Part shown: positions 51,567 to 61,232 of the stretch, in pieces
Position numbering within the stretch: position 1 is the stretch's first letter
How the letters are laid out: each line of letters opens with the position of its first letter
Assembly (NCBI GenBank): GCA_014529385.2
Contig: CM043962.1
Coordinates: 124,232,470-124,296,469, forward strand
Direction: 5' to 3'
Source: Adiantum capillus-veneris
Taxonomy: Eukaryota; Streptophyta; Polypodiopsida; Polypodiales; Pteridaceae
Length of the DNA: 64,000 bases
Made by a program: the position numbers and the translations under genes
The notes under the pieces: model-generated
Seen by the model: only the letters and a program-made list of their open reading frames with translations
Told to the model about the DNA's origin: nothing
Databases searched by the model: none

Positions 51567-51574
51567 ATATAAAG
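51567..51574 (+). promoter_or_regulatory. TATA box of the inserted unit
   Basis: TATATAAA followed by GGACCCTTCTCC and ACACACATC, the usual spacing to a start site about 30 bases on; a coding frame starts 215 bp downstream. Confidence 0.55.
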
Positions 51575-51788
51575 GACCCTTCTCCTCTCACTTTGAACAC
51601 ACACATCTACAGAAGCGGAAGATCTCTTGCAACGACGCGCCGGAGGAAACCTCTCTCCGTTAACCTCTCACCTTCAAACCATCTCCATCTCTAATCTTCG
51701 ACGTGCCTTCACCCGATTTGTGGACACACTCTCTCTCTCTCTCTCTCTCTCTCCAACTAGGTGCTTTTCTTTTCTCCATTCCGAAGCT

Positions 51789-51965
51789 ATGGCTCCGAAG
51801 TGTGTAACACGAAGTTCTAAGGACGCCCATGCCGTTCCACCACCAAGGAACGTGGGAAGAAAGGTGTCAACTCTAAACGTAGCTCATGCGGAAGCATCAA
51901 TCGAAGAAGAAGTCAAAGCCGTCCAACCACTAGTACAGGAGTTAGTCGCACGCGCTCCAAATCCG
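51789..51965 (+). CDS. Possible first exon of an unknown gene, 59 codons
   Basis: ATG 51789 opens MAPKCVTRSSKDAHAVPPPR, then an Ala/Glu/Val-rich stretch (NVAHAEASIEEEVKAVQPLV). It ends before GGTAAGACA at 51965/51966, a good plant splice-donor sequence. It follows a TATA box and a CT-rich leader (51727-51755), as in a plant gene or a long LTR leader. The frame could also simply read on to 52067. No family recognised; a gag N-terminus is possible. Confidence 0.35.
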
Positions 51966-52231
51966 GTAAGACAAATTTGTAATTATGCATTGCTATTCAT
52001 GTTGACTTGGGAATCTAAGCATAGGGAAACCCTTAATCCGTCTGAAAAACGTGATTCTATCACATGAAACAAGCATATGTTTTCATAGACTAGTGAAAGG
52101 ACTGTTTCATAAATTGTTACTGTTTGTTGGATTGTTATTGTTTGATAAGCGGTTTCTGATTGATATGAAGAATTGGTTGATCATGTTGATGAATCATTAA
52201 TAAGATGAATTGTTGAAAGAATATATTTCGT

Positions 52232-52591
52232 TCTCGCGGGTAGCGAGATGATTCCGCGGATAGCGGAGATTAAGTTGAAGTTATCGGCTCTCTTTTGTTC
52301 CTCGCGGTTAGCGAGATGCCTCGCGGGTAGCGGGATGCCTGGCAGTTAGCAAGATGCCTCGCGGTTAGCGAGATGCCTCGCGGGTAGCGGGATGCCTCGC
52401 GGGTAGCGGGATGCCTGGCGGTTAGCAAGATGCCTCGCAGGTAGCGGGATGCCTGGCGGTTAGCAAGATGCCTCGCGGGTAGCAGGATGCCTCGCGGTTA
52501 GCGAGATGGGAAGGTTGCGCAATTCGTGGTTAACGAATAAATCCTTTGCAAAGGCTCTGTTGGTTAGACAGAGAAAGTCCGCAGGTAGCGG
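52232..52591 (+). repeat. Array of about 16 small hairpins with a shared loop
   Basis: A tandem core of 11 units of 19 bp (52300-52508, for example CTCGC-GGTTA-GCGAG then ATGC) lies between separate hairpins at 52232-52248, 52253-52267, 52522-52538, 52555-52573 and 52579-52591. The loop keeps the form RGNTA (GGTTA, GGGTA, GGATA, AGGTA, AGTTA), while stems differ but stay paired. Confidence 0.85.
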
Positions 52592-53143
52592 CAAAATGAT
52601 GAGAAATTGGAAAAGTTGTTTTTGATGAATAATAGGGTTGCCTTCATTAGCGTTGTTTGAATTGTTTTGGTATTGTTTGAAGGGCTGTATAAAAGAACCT
52701 GTGTTTGGAATTAATTAAGGAACACTGTTTGTATATGTAAAACAGTGTGGGAAAAAGTGTGCATGTGGGGTGGAAAGTGGGGACTGGCTCAGGTTGTCAG
52801 TCAAGGATGGGTGGACTCGATTAGTCGAGTACTTTTCACTTTGTCTCAGTTAGTTAGAGATTTATCCCATATCATATTTTGGATTTAAGGATGGCGGCCG
52901 TGCCTCTTAAACGCGGGGAAAAAGGCGTTGTTTTTGGATCCTTAATGTGTGAAAGGGATTTCTTCTCATATAATGTAAGATCTAGAGTCCACAGAACCTT
53001 TAATCTCATCGACCTGGCTTGTGGCGTAGGGTCTTGCAACTACGACCACTTTAGGTGGAAGTCTTCTTCCCTTTCGTTGCTCGTATCCTTGCTCCGCTTT
53101 ATCGGAGTAGGAAGTCGTCAACGGATTTAGAGGATAAAGAAGG

Positions 53144-54700
53144 CTATCTTCCAAGTCGCCCCGATCTTTTAGGATGGGGACCTCACATATCTCTTTTCTT
53201 TGACTTTGACCTTAGCCTTGCAATTGCAATCTTTGCATGGTCCATCTTGTCATGTATGTTGCACAAGTTTGTTTGTGGTTCCAACTAAGATTCCAAGCTC
53301 CAAACCATAGTAAAAGTTTCTACAGCTTTGCTATTGTAGCACGTGAACTCAACACTTCCTTAAAAGCTCATTACGCTCTTGTAGACACTTTGTTGATGCC
53401 ATTTTTTCCTTTATTTCTGAGCAAATAGCGCATTTGGAAAACATGCTTCTTGTTGCAAGACTAGCGTGCTTGAAATCATTGTTCCATATCAGATTAAATG
53501 AAGATATTGACACTTTCTTACTTCCAGCCTATTCCAAGGTCTTCTTCACTTCTGTCCATATCTCTATTTGTTTGTAGATGTCAGGGATGACTAATTGCGT
53601 TTCACGTGTTCGATCATGCATTGTGCGGATTTTATGTGGCATTTTCTTTGCATTCTTCTCAACAAAGGTCTCTAAGAATTGCTCTTCCCATCTCTGTGTG
53701 ATCTCGACCCGCTCTTATTGTCCCTTTGTTTACATCCATTTCCCCCCTCACACCTTGCTCAAATTCAGCTATGTACCTATAAAAAGACGTTCTTCGTAGA
53801 CCATGCATCTTGTACCATGATTTTCCACATACAACCTTCCCATTAAGCACAAAGATGTACTTCCTTGTGCCGACACCATTAACTCGGCAAGATGAATCAA
53901 GTGTGTCATACACATAATTTTTATGTTCCTCCAATTGCAAACCCAAAAAATATTTTCACAAGTTGAGAAACTCTTCTCTATTTGAGATTTGGCAGCATTT
54001 ATCTGGACAACAATCAGTGGTTGCAATTTGTGAGACAGCTCCCATAGACATCCTGGCCTCTGAAGCTTTAAGAGCAAGAATCCTAGGCTTTCTATTAGCC
54101 ATACAGTAAGTTCTATTGAGTACAAAAAGTGACCTTGTCCCTGCAACAAAATTTGTAGCCGCATAATCCACATTGTCCATCTCCTTGCCTTGGTTTTCAT
54201 CCACAAATTCTTTTCCCAACAGTTTGGAAAGCAATGGTGACCGTCTTAAAAGGTAAGCCTCTTTATAGGCCATCATACTAAAGGAATGCAATCTAAGCTG
54301 TCACTTGCACTCGTCCTTGTTCCTTCATTGTAAGCTTTATTCACCGCCACACCAAGATCTTCTTCTCCTAAAACCTCATAGTCAATCACTTCATATGGAG
54401 AAGATAGAAGTATAGCCCCTATTGCAATGCAGTATTTCATCCCCTCTAACCAAATCAAGACAACACGCTCTTTCCAACTCTCTCGTAGTTGACTTCCTCC
54501 ATATGTTCTCCTTCAAGGGCCACATCCACTTCATCATGTGGCATACTAACCATGCCACATTCCCTTGTAAGCTTGACATTTTGTCTCTCCGATTTTGCAA
54601 GCCCACCAACCATTTCACCGATTGTTGATGCATGAATTTTTGGAAAGGGCAAGCAAGCAAAAGAGTCATGGCAATTAGAAATAGACACTGACAGCTTGCC
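53144..54700 (-). pseudogene. DUF7869-type transposase-like protein, N-terminal half
   Basis: Minus-strand pieces in order: acidic N-terminal sequence (54688-54455), LSSPYEVIDYEVLGEEDLGV (about 54405-54345), a segment ending TDCCPDKCCQISNREEFL (about 54020-53960), KYIFVLNGKVVCGKSWYKMHGL (about 53860-53795) and YRYIAEFEQGVRGEMDVN. FSKCAICSEIKEKM (about 53435-53390) and HDKMDHAKIAIARL (about 53250-53205) follow. The paired Cys regions, the VCGKSWYKMHG block and the KCAICSEIK block match the general plan of plant DUF7869 proteins. Frameshifts and stops are frequent. The true start was not found; sequence right of 54855 is satellite-like. Confidence 0.65.
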
Positions 54701-54854
54701 ATCTCAAGTAATTCACCATGGCACAAAACACTAGGTGCGATTGAAAATAAACTCCCATTTGCAACCACCTTGTCTCCAATGAGGAGGTCTACAGGTCTCC
54801 ACTTTAAAAGAATTTTGGAAAGACACCTGAAAAAAAAATTCAATGCAAGAGTAG

Positions 54855-55734
54855 TGTCAAGATTTGACCATGTAGCACAAATTTGAAGCTCATGTTGAGG
54901 ATTATTAGAAATATTAAAGGACCATGTGAAAGCTATGGGTTCGCAATCATGGAATGAATCACCCTCCACTTATATTACATGCTATCACTCATCTAATATG
55001 TACCCTCATAGTAGCCTCAAGATCTGACCACGTGGAAAAAACTTCAGGTCCATGCCAAAGAGTATTAGACACGTTAAAGGGCCATGTCGAGGGTATGGGT
55101 TCCTATTCATTCAATGGACTGGATCCCACTTTTATATACCTTATGTTTAGTCGGCTAATATCACTTCGTATATACCTTCGGAGTAGACTCGCAAGTTGAC
55201 CACACGACAAAAACTTTAGGCCTAGTACACCAAGGGTTATTAGACACATTTAAGAAATATCAAGGCTATGGGTTTGCATTATTCAATCTACCAAGCCCCA
55301 CTTCTATCACATCCTATGTTTACTTGACTAATATAACTTGGGGTGTACCATCATAGTGTGGCTTGAAGATTTGAAGACGTGGCAAGAACTTGAGGTCGAT
55401 GATAAGAATCATCATACACTTTCAAGGGCTATCTGAAGGCTATGGGTTTGAAGCTATTCAATTTGTATGTTTACTCACTTAAGATAACATGGGTTGTACT
55501 AGTACATTCAAGAATTGACCACGTGGAAAAAGCTTGAGGTCCATGCCAAAGAGTATTAGAGCAAAACCTACATCCCTCTATGTATAGTAAGCACATAATA
55601 GATATATGAAATTTATATACACACAGGAATGTAAATAGTCAGTAAATATTTATTGAGATGGACCCTCATAGTAGCCTCAAGATTTGACCACATGGACAAA
55701 ACTTGAAGTCCTCGCCAAAGTGTATTACACACGT
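54855..55734 (+). repeat. Satellite-like tandem array, six units of about 150-175 bp
   Basis: CAAGATYTGACCACGTGG(C/A)AAAAACTTGAGGTCCATG and GTATTAGACACGTTAAAGGGCYAT recur; unit starts at about 54860, 55018, 55191, 55365, 55511 and 55677. Units are quite diverged. The last unit is split by element K at 55735. Confidence 0.75.
55731..55734. repeat. Left flank ACGT of element K
   Basis: Same four bases as the target duplication of element B. The matching satellite unit at about 55070 reads ACACGTTAAAGG without insertion. The right-hand copy is not in the window. Confidence 0.55.
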
Positions 55735-57105
55735 TGGTACAACAAAAGTTGGTCCGAGCTGGAAAGTGGTCTATGGCAAGGGAGGGTTGCATGCAGGTGC
55801 AATGCAGAAGGCTAGGGCAGGTGCCAAGGTCCTGGGCAGCCAAAGGGTAGAGAGAATGTATGTCTGAAGCGGTTTTTTAGGTCGAAAGCGCTAACGAATG
55901 GTCTAATTGGGATGACAGATGAAGGTGCCCAAAATCTTGAGTCAATGCTCTAAAATGTAGTGCTCGATGTTCTCTGGAAGCTGGTCTAGACGGCTCGTCA
56001 AACAGAGCCCCAATGCGCAAGATACTGAAGTACAAAGTTAGAAGGTGTTGCAGATCCCCAACGAGCAGGGCAACTGGGGACAGGTGGCCCAAGATGATTT
56101 TAGTGGATACATGCATAGAGCCCAAATTATGGTGCATGCCTGTTTTCTCAGAAGGAGAATCAGAGCTCTGGTTAGCAAGTTATGATCAGTTGAAGATTTT
56201 CCGGGGCTAGGTTTTAGCCTACTTGCCCGCATTGGAGGATGCACCATCTAGCATTTTCTAGGCCTCGACAGGGTTCAAGTATATAAAGCATGCCGCGTGG
56301 AGTAGCAAGAAGTGATGGTTTGTTGATCTGAGCCCAGAGCACCAAGTTACAGCTTGGAAGAAATGGGAGCATTTGATAGTGAAAAGTTTGCAGATGATTT
56401 TCTCTGTTTTTTATGGCCTCGGATAGCGAGCTCAGAAGGATTAGAAGGCGGCGAGGTTTACACAGCAAGGGACCAACAAAGTTGGGAATTGGCACAGCTT
56501 TGCGGCTTAGTGATTGTATCCCCGGGTGCCAATTGGCAGGCAGGACAAGTAGGAGGGAAAGGTTAGGTTTTTATGGGAGTGTTTTCAAGATTTTGCAAAG
56601 GCCTTGGGGGCTCAGGAGACCGATAGCTGCCACGTGTCAGAGGGTTTGTCCAATATGCGGTGGTTTGTCAGAAATAAGGAGGTCGAGGGGTATTTAACCC
56701 AAAGGGTGAGCCCCCCATTTGGCATGAGAAGCGTGAGAGGGAGCTCCCTCTTGAGTGTAGCGGTGGCGGACCCCCAAGGGCGCTGCTCTGGTTGTGCGCA
56801 GTGGCGTGGTGGCGGAGATAGGTCTGTTTTGGCAGCAGCCGGCGAGACGGGGCACCAATGGCGCATGTGTCCACTTGCAGGAGGCTGGGGGTATAGTAAG
56901 TGACGTGTTAGGCGGTAGGGGTAGCATCCCGCGGCCCAGCTGGGCTCCAAACTTTTCGAGACAAGGAGTGCTATAGCGATATTGCTATTGCGTCCCTCTT
57001 CCATAAAAGGGGTGCATCCCGAAGGGATCAAGGAAGGGACGGAGCAGCCGGGTGTCCAAACTGGGGGCAAGTGCAAAAGGGGGTTCCCGTGGCAGTAGAG
57101 TGAGC

Positions 57106-57200
<95 letters not shown>

Positions 57201-58166
57201 CGAGGGCAGGCATGTGGACCAAGTGCAAGGGGCAAGGGGGGCATTTCAAGGCCGGCCAAACAGGTGTAAAAGCCACGAGGAGCTAACCGGGGCACCCAAT
57301 CAAAGGGATAAAAAGGAGAGAGCAAGGGCAAGAAGCAAACGTGAGAGGCCGGCACCAAGAGGAAGTAGGAGGAGAGAGAAATAAAGAAAGAGAAGGCTGG
57401 AGGGAGTCGAACAATAAGAGGGTCAAAGCTAGGCCAAAGAGGCAGTATAAGCTACGCTCCCCAGAAAGGGTAAAAAATGAGGGATAAAGCACCCCCCCCC
57501 CCCCCCCCCCCCAAGTGCAAAAAGAGAAAGAGAGAGTAGAGAAAAAAATTAAAGCGGTTTCCCCCTTCCTAAAGATGCCAAAATTAGGGTACCAGATATA
57601 CCAATAAGAAGGCAATTTCCAAAATTGGAGGCCCCCCGTATAAAAGTCAAATTTTAATCAAATTAGGGGCTTTTTTGGTGCCGTTTGAAGCCTGCAAAGT
57701 GGAGTTCTCTGACAAGCTAACCCCTTTGTAACTTTTTCTTGAAAATGGCCATAGTGATGGCAGTGAAAGCCTGTGTACATGCCTTTTGAAATGCAACCAA
57801 GCCACTGTTGCCCCGTCTGGTTGTTGCTTCCCCTTCCCCCCTCCTCTTTCTCCTGCTTTCATGTTTCCCTTTGGTGTCGGCTGTGTGGAAGTGTGTGCCC
57901 CCCGGTCCGACGGTGGTTTGTGTGAGAGAGTGAGATTGAGTGGATGTGTGTGAGTGTAAGGGTAGAAATAGACGGTGGCAGTAGGTGTGCGTTGTGTGGT
58001 GGATTTGTGGAGTGTGTGAGCAATGGAAATTGGGCAGGCAATGGTCTGCTAGTGTGAAGTGTGTTTTCAAGGTGTTTTCCGAGAGGATATGGGTGTTGTG
58101 GATACCCTGAGCTATAGAGAGGCCCTTTTGTTTGTGCCGGGCGTGTTCTCCCATTCCCCCTCTCCA
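55735..58166 (+). repeat. 5' LTR of element K
   Basis: 2432 bp. Start (GTACAACAAAAGTTGGTCCG) and last 80 bp match LTR B; the middle differs. Contains (GA)n at 57109-57195 and a 21-base C run at 57492-57512. Minus-strand SLSLSL frames are artefacts of (GA)n. Confidence 0.82.
57109..57195 (+). repeat. (GA)n microsatellite
   Basis: About 43 uninterrupted GA units in LTR K. Confidence 0.95.
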
Positions 58167-58171
58167 TCTTC

Positions 58172-58190
58172 TGGTGCCCCCACGGAGGAG
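58172..58190 (+). other. Primer-binding site of element K
   Basis: TGGTGCCCCCACGGAGGAG, five bases after the LTR; one base different from the sites of B and C. Confidence 0.65.
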
Positions 58191-58246
58191 CACACTGATT
58201 GCTCCTAGTTGATAAAAAAGAAGAACTTATTTCGCGTTGGGATGTC

Positions 58247-59428
58247 ATGGCAGCAAGAAGTTATGGACCGATTTTCATAGGTGAGGAAGGCCCTGACGAG
58301 TGGATGTCAAATTTCGATCTGTATATGCTATTGTTACGTATGCCGGACGAGGATAGCAAGATGCAGAATTTTCATTTGGTGATGCGTGGTAAAGCTAAAG
58401 CATTGTATGAAGCATTGGAAGGCGAGCCGAGGCAAGCATGGCCGGCTCTACGGGGGAGGTTTCTTCACGTCTTTTGCAAGGAGGCATCCGCAGTCGAGAT
58501 GGATGCGAAGCTGAAGGTGCTTAAGCAAGATTTGAGACAAGAGTTCAATTTGTTTTTGGGTCATTTTGAAGAGTTTTGGGCAGAATTAGCGATAGCCATG
58601 CAATTGGCTAATGCAGACTACTTCAAGCTAGATAAGTTCATGGCGTGTCTGCATCCTAAGGTGAGAGAAAAAGTCAATTTGGAGAGTCCAGAGAGCTACA
58701 ATGGTGTGGTAGCCATTGCACGGTTGAAGAGCAGAAAGATAAATAAATAAATAGAGCAGGGTGTGTCAAGCTATAAAACAATGGCCCATGCTCAACCGCA
58801 GAGTCTGAGGGAGGCTATGCACGAAGAAAATCATGGAAACCAAGGTGTAGCTGTTCTGCCACAAAATTGGGTACGCACGGTGCGAGTTTTGTCTGAGGAG
58901 ATGCAGGAGTTGCGGCTCAGTCTGATGGATAGAGGACAGCCAAGAGGAGCAAGGGACAGAGCAAGGACGCTGCCATGTAGGTGTTACAATTGCAAAGAAG
59001 AGGGGGACTATGAACCCGATTGTCCTCAACCACAGAGGGAGAGAGAAGGTATCTACCTCTTGTTTGGTAGAGGTCGAGGTCAAGGTCGGTTCAATGGTCC
59101 AAGAGAGCAAGTGATGGAGAATCCTGTGCAGCCAGCTCCACCAAATGGAGGCGAGGTCCCAATAGTAGATATATCGGGGTGGATAAGGAGGATATCAAGA
59201 TTTTCGCCAATAAGAGAGCAAGAGTTGAGAGGGAGACAGAGCTGGCAAGAAACCAGAGCTCACAAAGGCAAAGAGAAGGTGTATGAAGGTAGAGAGCAAC
59301 TCGAGCCTAGCAAAAGAAGGAGGCGTCACAAAATCAAACAAGCGGATTTTCAATTAGGGCGTGGCTATCCCGAGTACAGTCTGGTAAGTGATGTTCAAAA
59401 TAAAAAAGCAAACATTACTTTTGGTTAG
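58247..59428 (+). pseudogene. Gag of element K
   Basis: Starts MAARSYGPIFIGEEGPDEW. The capsid domain (LVMRGKAKALYEALEGEP ... FLGHFEEFWAELAIAM) reaches about residue 168, where one in-frame stop (58748-58750) interrupts. The same frame continues to 59428 with a Gln/Arg-rich part and a zinc-knuckle-like CYNCKEEGDYEPDC (about 58982-59023), in which the usual His is Asp. A basic tail (PSKRRRRHKIKQ) follows. Apart from the stop and the lost His it is well preserved. Gag forms the particle that packages the element RNA. Confidence 0.85.
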
Positions 59429-59582
59429 CTGTTAGCTTTAAATCCAAAATTAAGGAGGCAGTGGTCCACGAGTGTTAGCATCGGGCTACTGAGAGCTTAG
59501 GGGAATGTTCAAGCGGTGCAAAATATGGCTTTGAGGGTAGAATGATGTTCTTCCACGGGTGGATGCTGTTATAGAAAAGAGG

Positions 59583-60640
59583 ATGCAGGTACATGCCTAT
59601 ATAGACGGTGGAGTGCAGATTTGTGTCATGACGAAAGCAGCAATGAGAGAGACGGGAATCAAGGCAGTAGTCAAATAGAATGTGCGCATGAGGATGGCAA
59701 CCATACTAAGGCCAAATGTATGGGTGTAGCTCAAGATGTGAAGGTCAAGATGATGGGCATAGAGTGCCTGCTAGACTTTTTTGTGATGAAAGTAGGGGAT
59801 AATGCTTATCCAATCATTTTGGGTGGGCCATGGTTTTTGGCGATAGGTGCTAAGCAAGATTGGGAGAGTAAAGTGTTCACCTTGCCTGACAAAGAGAGAG
59901 GAAGGCAGATTGTGCGTGATTTGAATTCCAAGGAGAGCAGTTCTCGTCCTATGGTAGTTAAAGATGAAGGCGACATGACGAGCTACGAATACAAAACCGA
60001 GACACACTATGATGAAGGCTACACTAGCATCGAGGAAGAGAAGAGCGAGGAAGACATGCTGAAGATAGATGCAGACTTATTCAAAGTCACCATAGACGAC
60101 TTCCCACCTAAAGAAGAAGGTATGCAGCCTCAAGCTCATGGTTTAAGCATAGAGGAGGTTTCGAGAATGTTAAGTGAAGATTTGACCAAAGGTGAAAAGG
60201 AAGGTTATGTTCAACTGTGTGAGTCCTATGCAAATCTATTTGCGATGGAGTACAAGCATTTGCGCGGTGCTAATGGGGTAGAGCACAAGATTGTTCTCAA
60301 GGAGGGACATAGGCCTAAGGCATAAAAGCTAAGAAGACTAGGGAAATCCAAAAGGGAGCCCTTTGGCAGGAGATCAATAGGTTGCTAGATGCAGGCATTA
60401 TATACCCTGTAAAAGAGTCAGAGAGGGTATCGCCAGTGGTTATAAACCCTAAAAAGAACGAGAAATGGAGAGTGTGTGTCGACTACAAGCCACTGAATTC
60501 CACGTTCAAGAGGAATCAGTATCCATTGCCATTTCAAGACGAAATCCTAAACTATGTGGCTGGGCACGAGAGATACTTGATTATGGATGGTTTTTTGGGG
60601 TATTTTCAAATAGGGATTGAACTCAAAGACCAAATGAAGA
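59583..60640 (+). pseudogene. Protease and partial reverse transcriptase of element K
   Basis: The aspartic protease active site reads AYIDGGVQICVMTKAAM (59595-59645), with Gly in place of the usual Ser/Thr after Asp. A stop at about 59676 and a frame change follow; the second half shows YPIILGGPWFLAIGA (about 59805-59850). An acidic linker leads to the RT fingers: LLDAGIIYPVKESERVSPVV (about 60385), KWRVCVDYKPLN (about 60465-60500), QYPLPFQDEILN and the first palm Asp in LIMDGFLGYFQIGI (about 60580-60620). The YXDD box and everything after it are lost at 60641, where LTR N is inserted. Confidence 0.85.
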
Positions 60641-60890
60641 TGTGCGCTCCTTGCCGCACTGTCGAAGCAAGGGACTTGCCAATACACCGTGTGCGAGCCA
60701 AAAACGGCTCCAAGCACACAACAAGCCTAAACTAGCAAGCTCAAGAGAACAAAGGGTGTGTCACTCACCGCTCTACGCTCGCCTTCGTGGTGGATTCCTC
60801 GGCGCGATGAAGAAGAAGCTGCAGTCGTGCCGCGCTCAACCGCTTCGCCGCCGTCGTGCCTTCGTAATGCTCGATCGCGCACACACTCTC

Positions 60891-60931
<41 letters not shown>

Positions 60932-61216
60932 AGGAGGTGAAGAAGAAGAAGATGGAGATGGAGCAAGAGCACTCTTCTATTACACAAATGAGAGAATGAG
61001 TAAAAATTAGGTTTAGTTGGCTTTTATAGGAGCTCACCCCATTCACACTTGGGCGCCCATGCTTAGCCAACTAATCCCTTGAATGTCCAAGTTAAAGTGC
61101 GCCTCTCATCGGCGATCACTCTACCTTTCCCTATTGGTCCGACAAGCCCGGTACCTGACTCTAAATAATACAACGTTTATAGATCATAGGGTGTCTGTGT
61201 GCCGTGAGGGTTAACA
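60641..61216 (-). repeat. LTR N (576 bp), 3' LTR of a minus-strand element
   Basis: Minus strand begins TGTTAACCCTCACGG right after a polypurine tract and ends AGGAGCGCACA. It interrupts the RT of element K. It holds CT and CA repeats (60892-60931). The internal part extends to the right. Confidence 0.75.
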
Positions 61217-61232
61217 TGCCCCCCTTCCTGAT
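61217..61232 (-). other. Polypurine tract of element N
   Basis: Minus strand CAGGAAGGGGGGCA directly before the LTR. Confidence 0.65.

Larger units (their letters stand above)
51135..53143 (+). mobile_element. 2-kb insertion in the DUF7869 pseudogene
   Basis: Flanked by a 7-bp direct duplication CTATCTT (51128-51134 and 53144-53150). Removing the insertion and one duplicate keeps the minus-strand frame (CGACTTGGAAGATAG then GTCTCCTCAGC). The ends (GTAATGTACGC...AAAGAAGG) are not clear LTR or inverted-repeat ends. Inside are a TATA box, a first coding exon with splice donor and a hairpin array. It may be a solo or gene-carrying element of unknown class. Confidence 0.6.
55735..60640 (+). mobile_element. 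Element K: autonomous-type Ty3/gypsy element, 3' part missing
   Basis: 5' LTR, primer site, gag, protease and the first part of RT are in the expected order. The element is cut in RT by LTR N at 60641. LTR ends (TGGTAC...CTCTCCA), primer site and gag all resemble element B. Confidence 0.85.

Noticed and set aside
52300-52508. CRISPR-like regular repeats
   Set aside because: Units of 19 bp are contiguous with no unique spacers, and the context is plant nuclear DNA.
56612-57384. 248-codon minus frame over a long GA run
   Set aside because: The core is (SL)n from (GA)n inside LTR K; no family resemblance.
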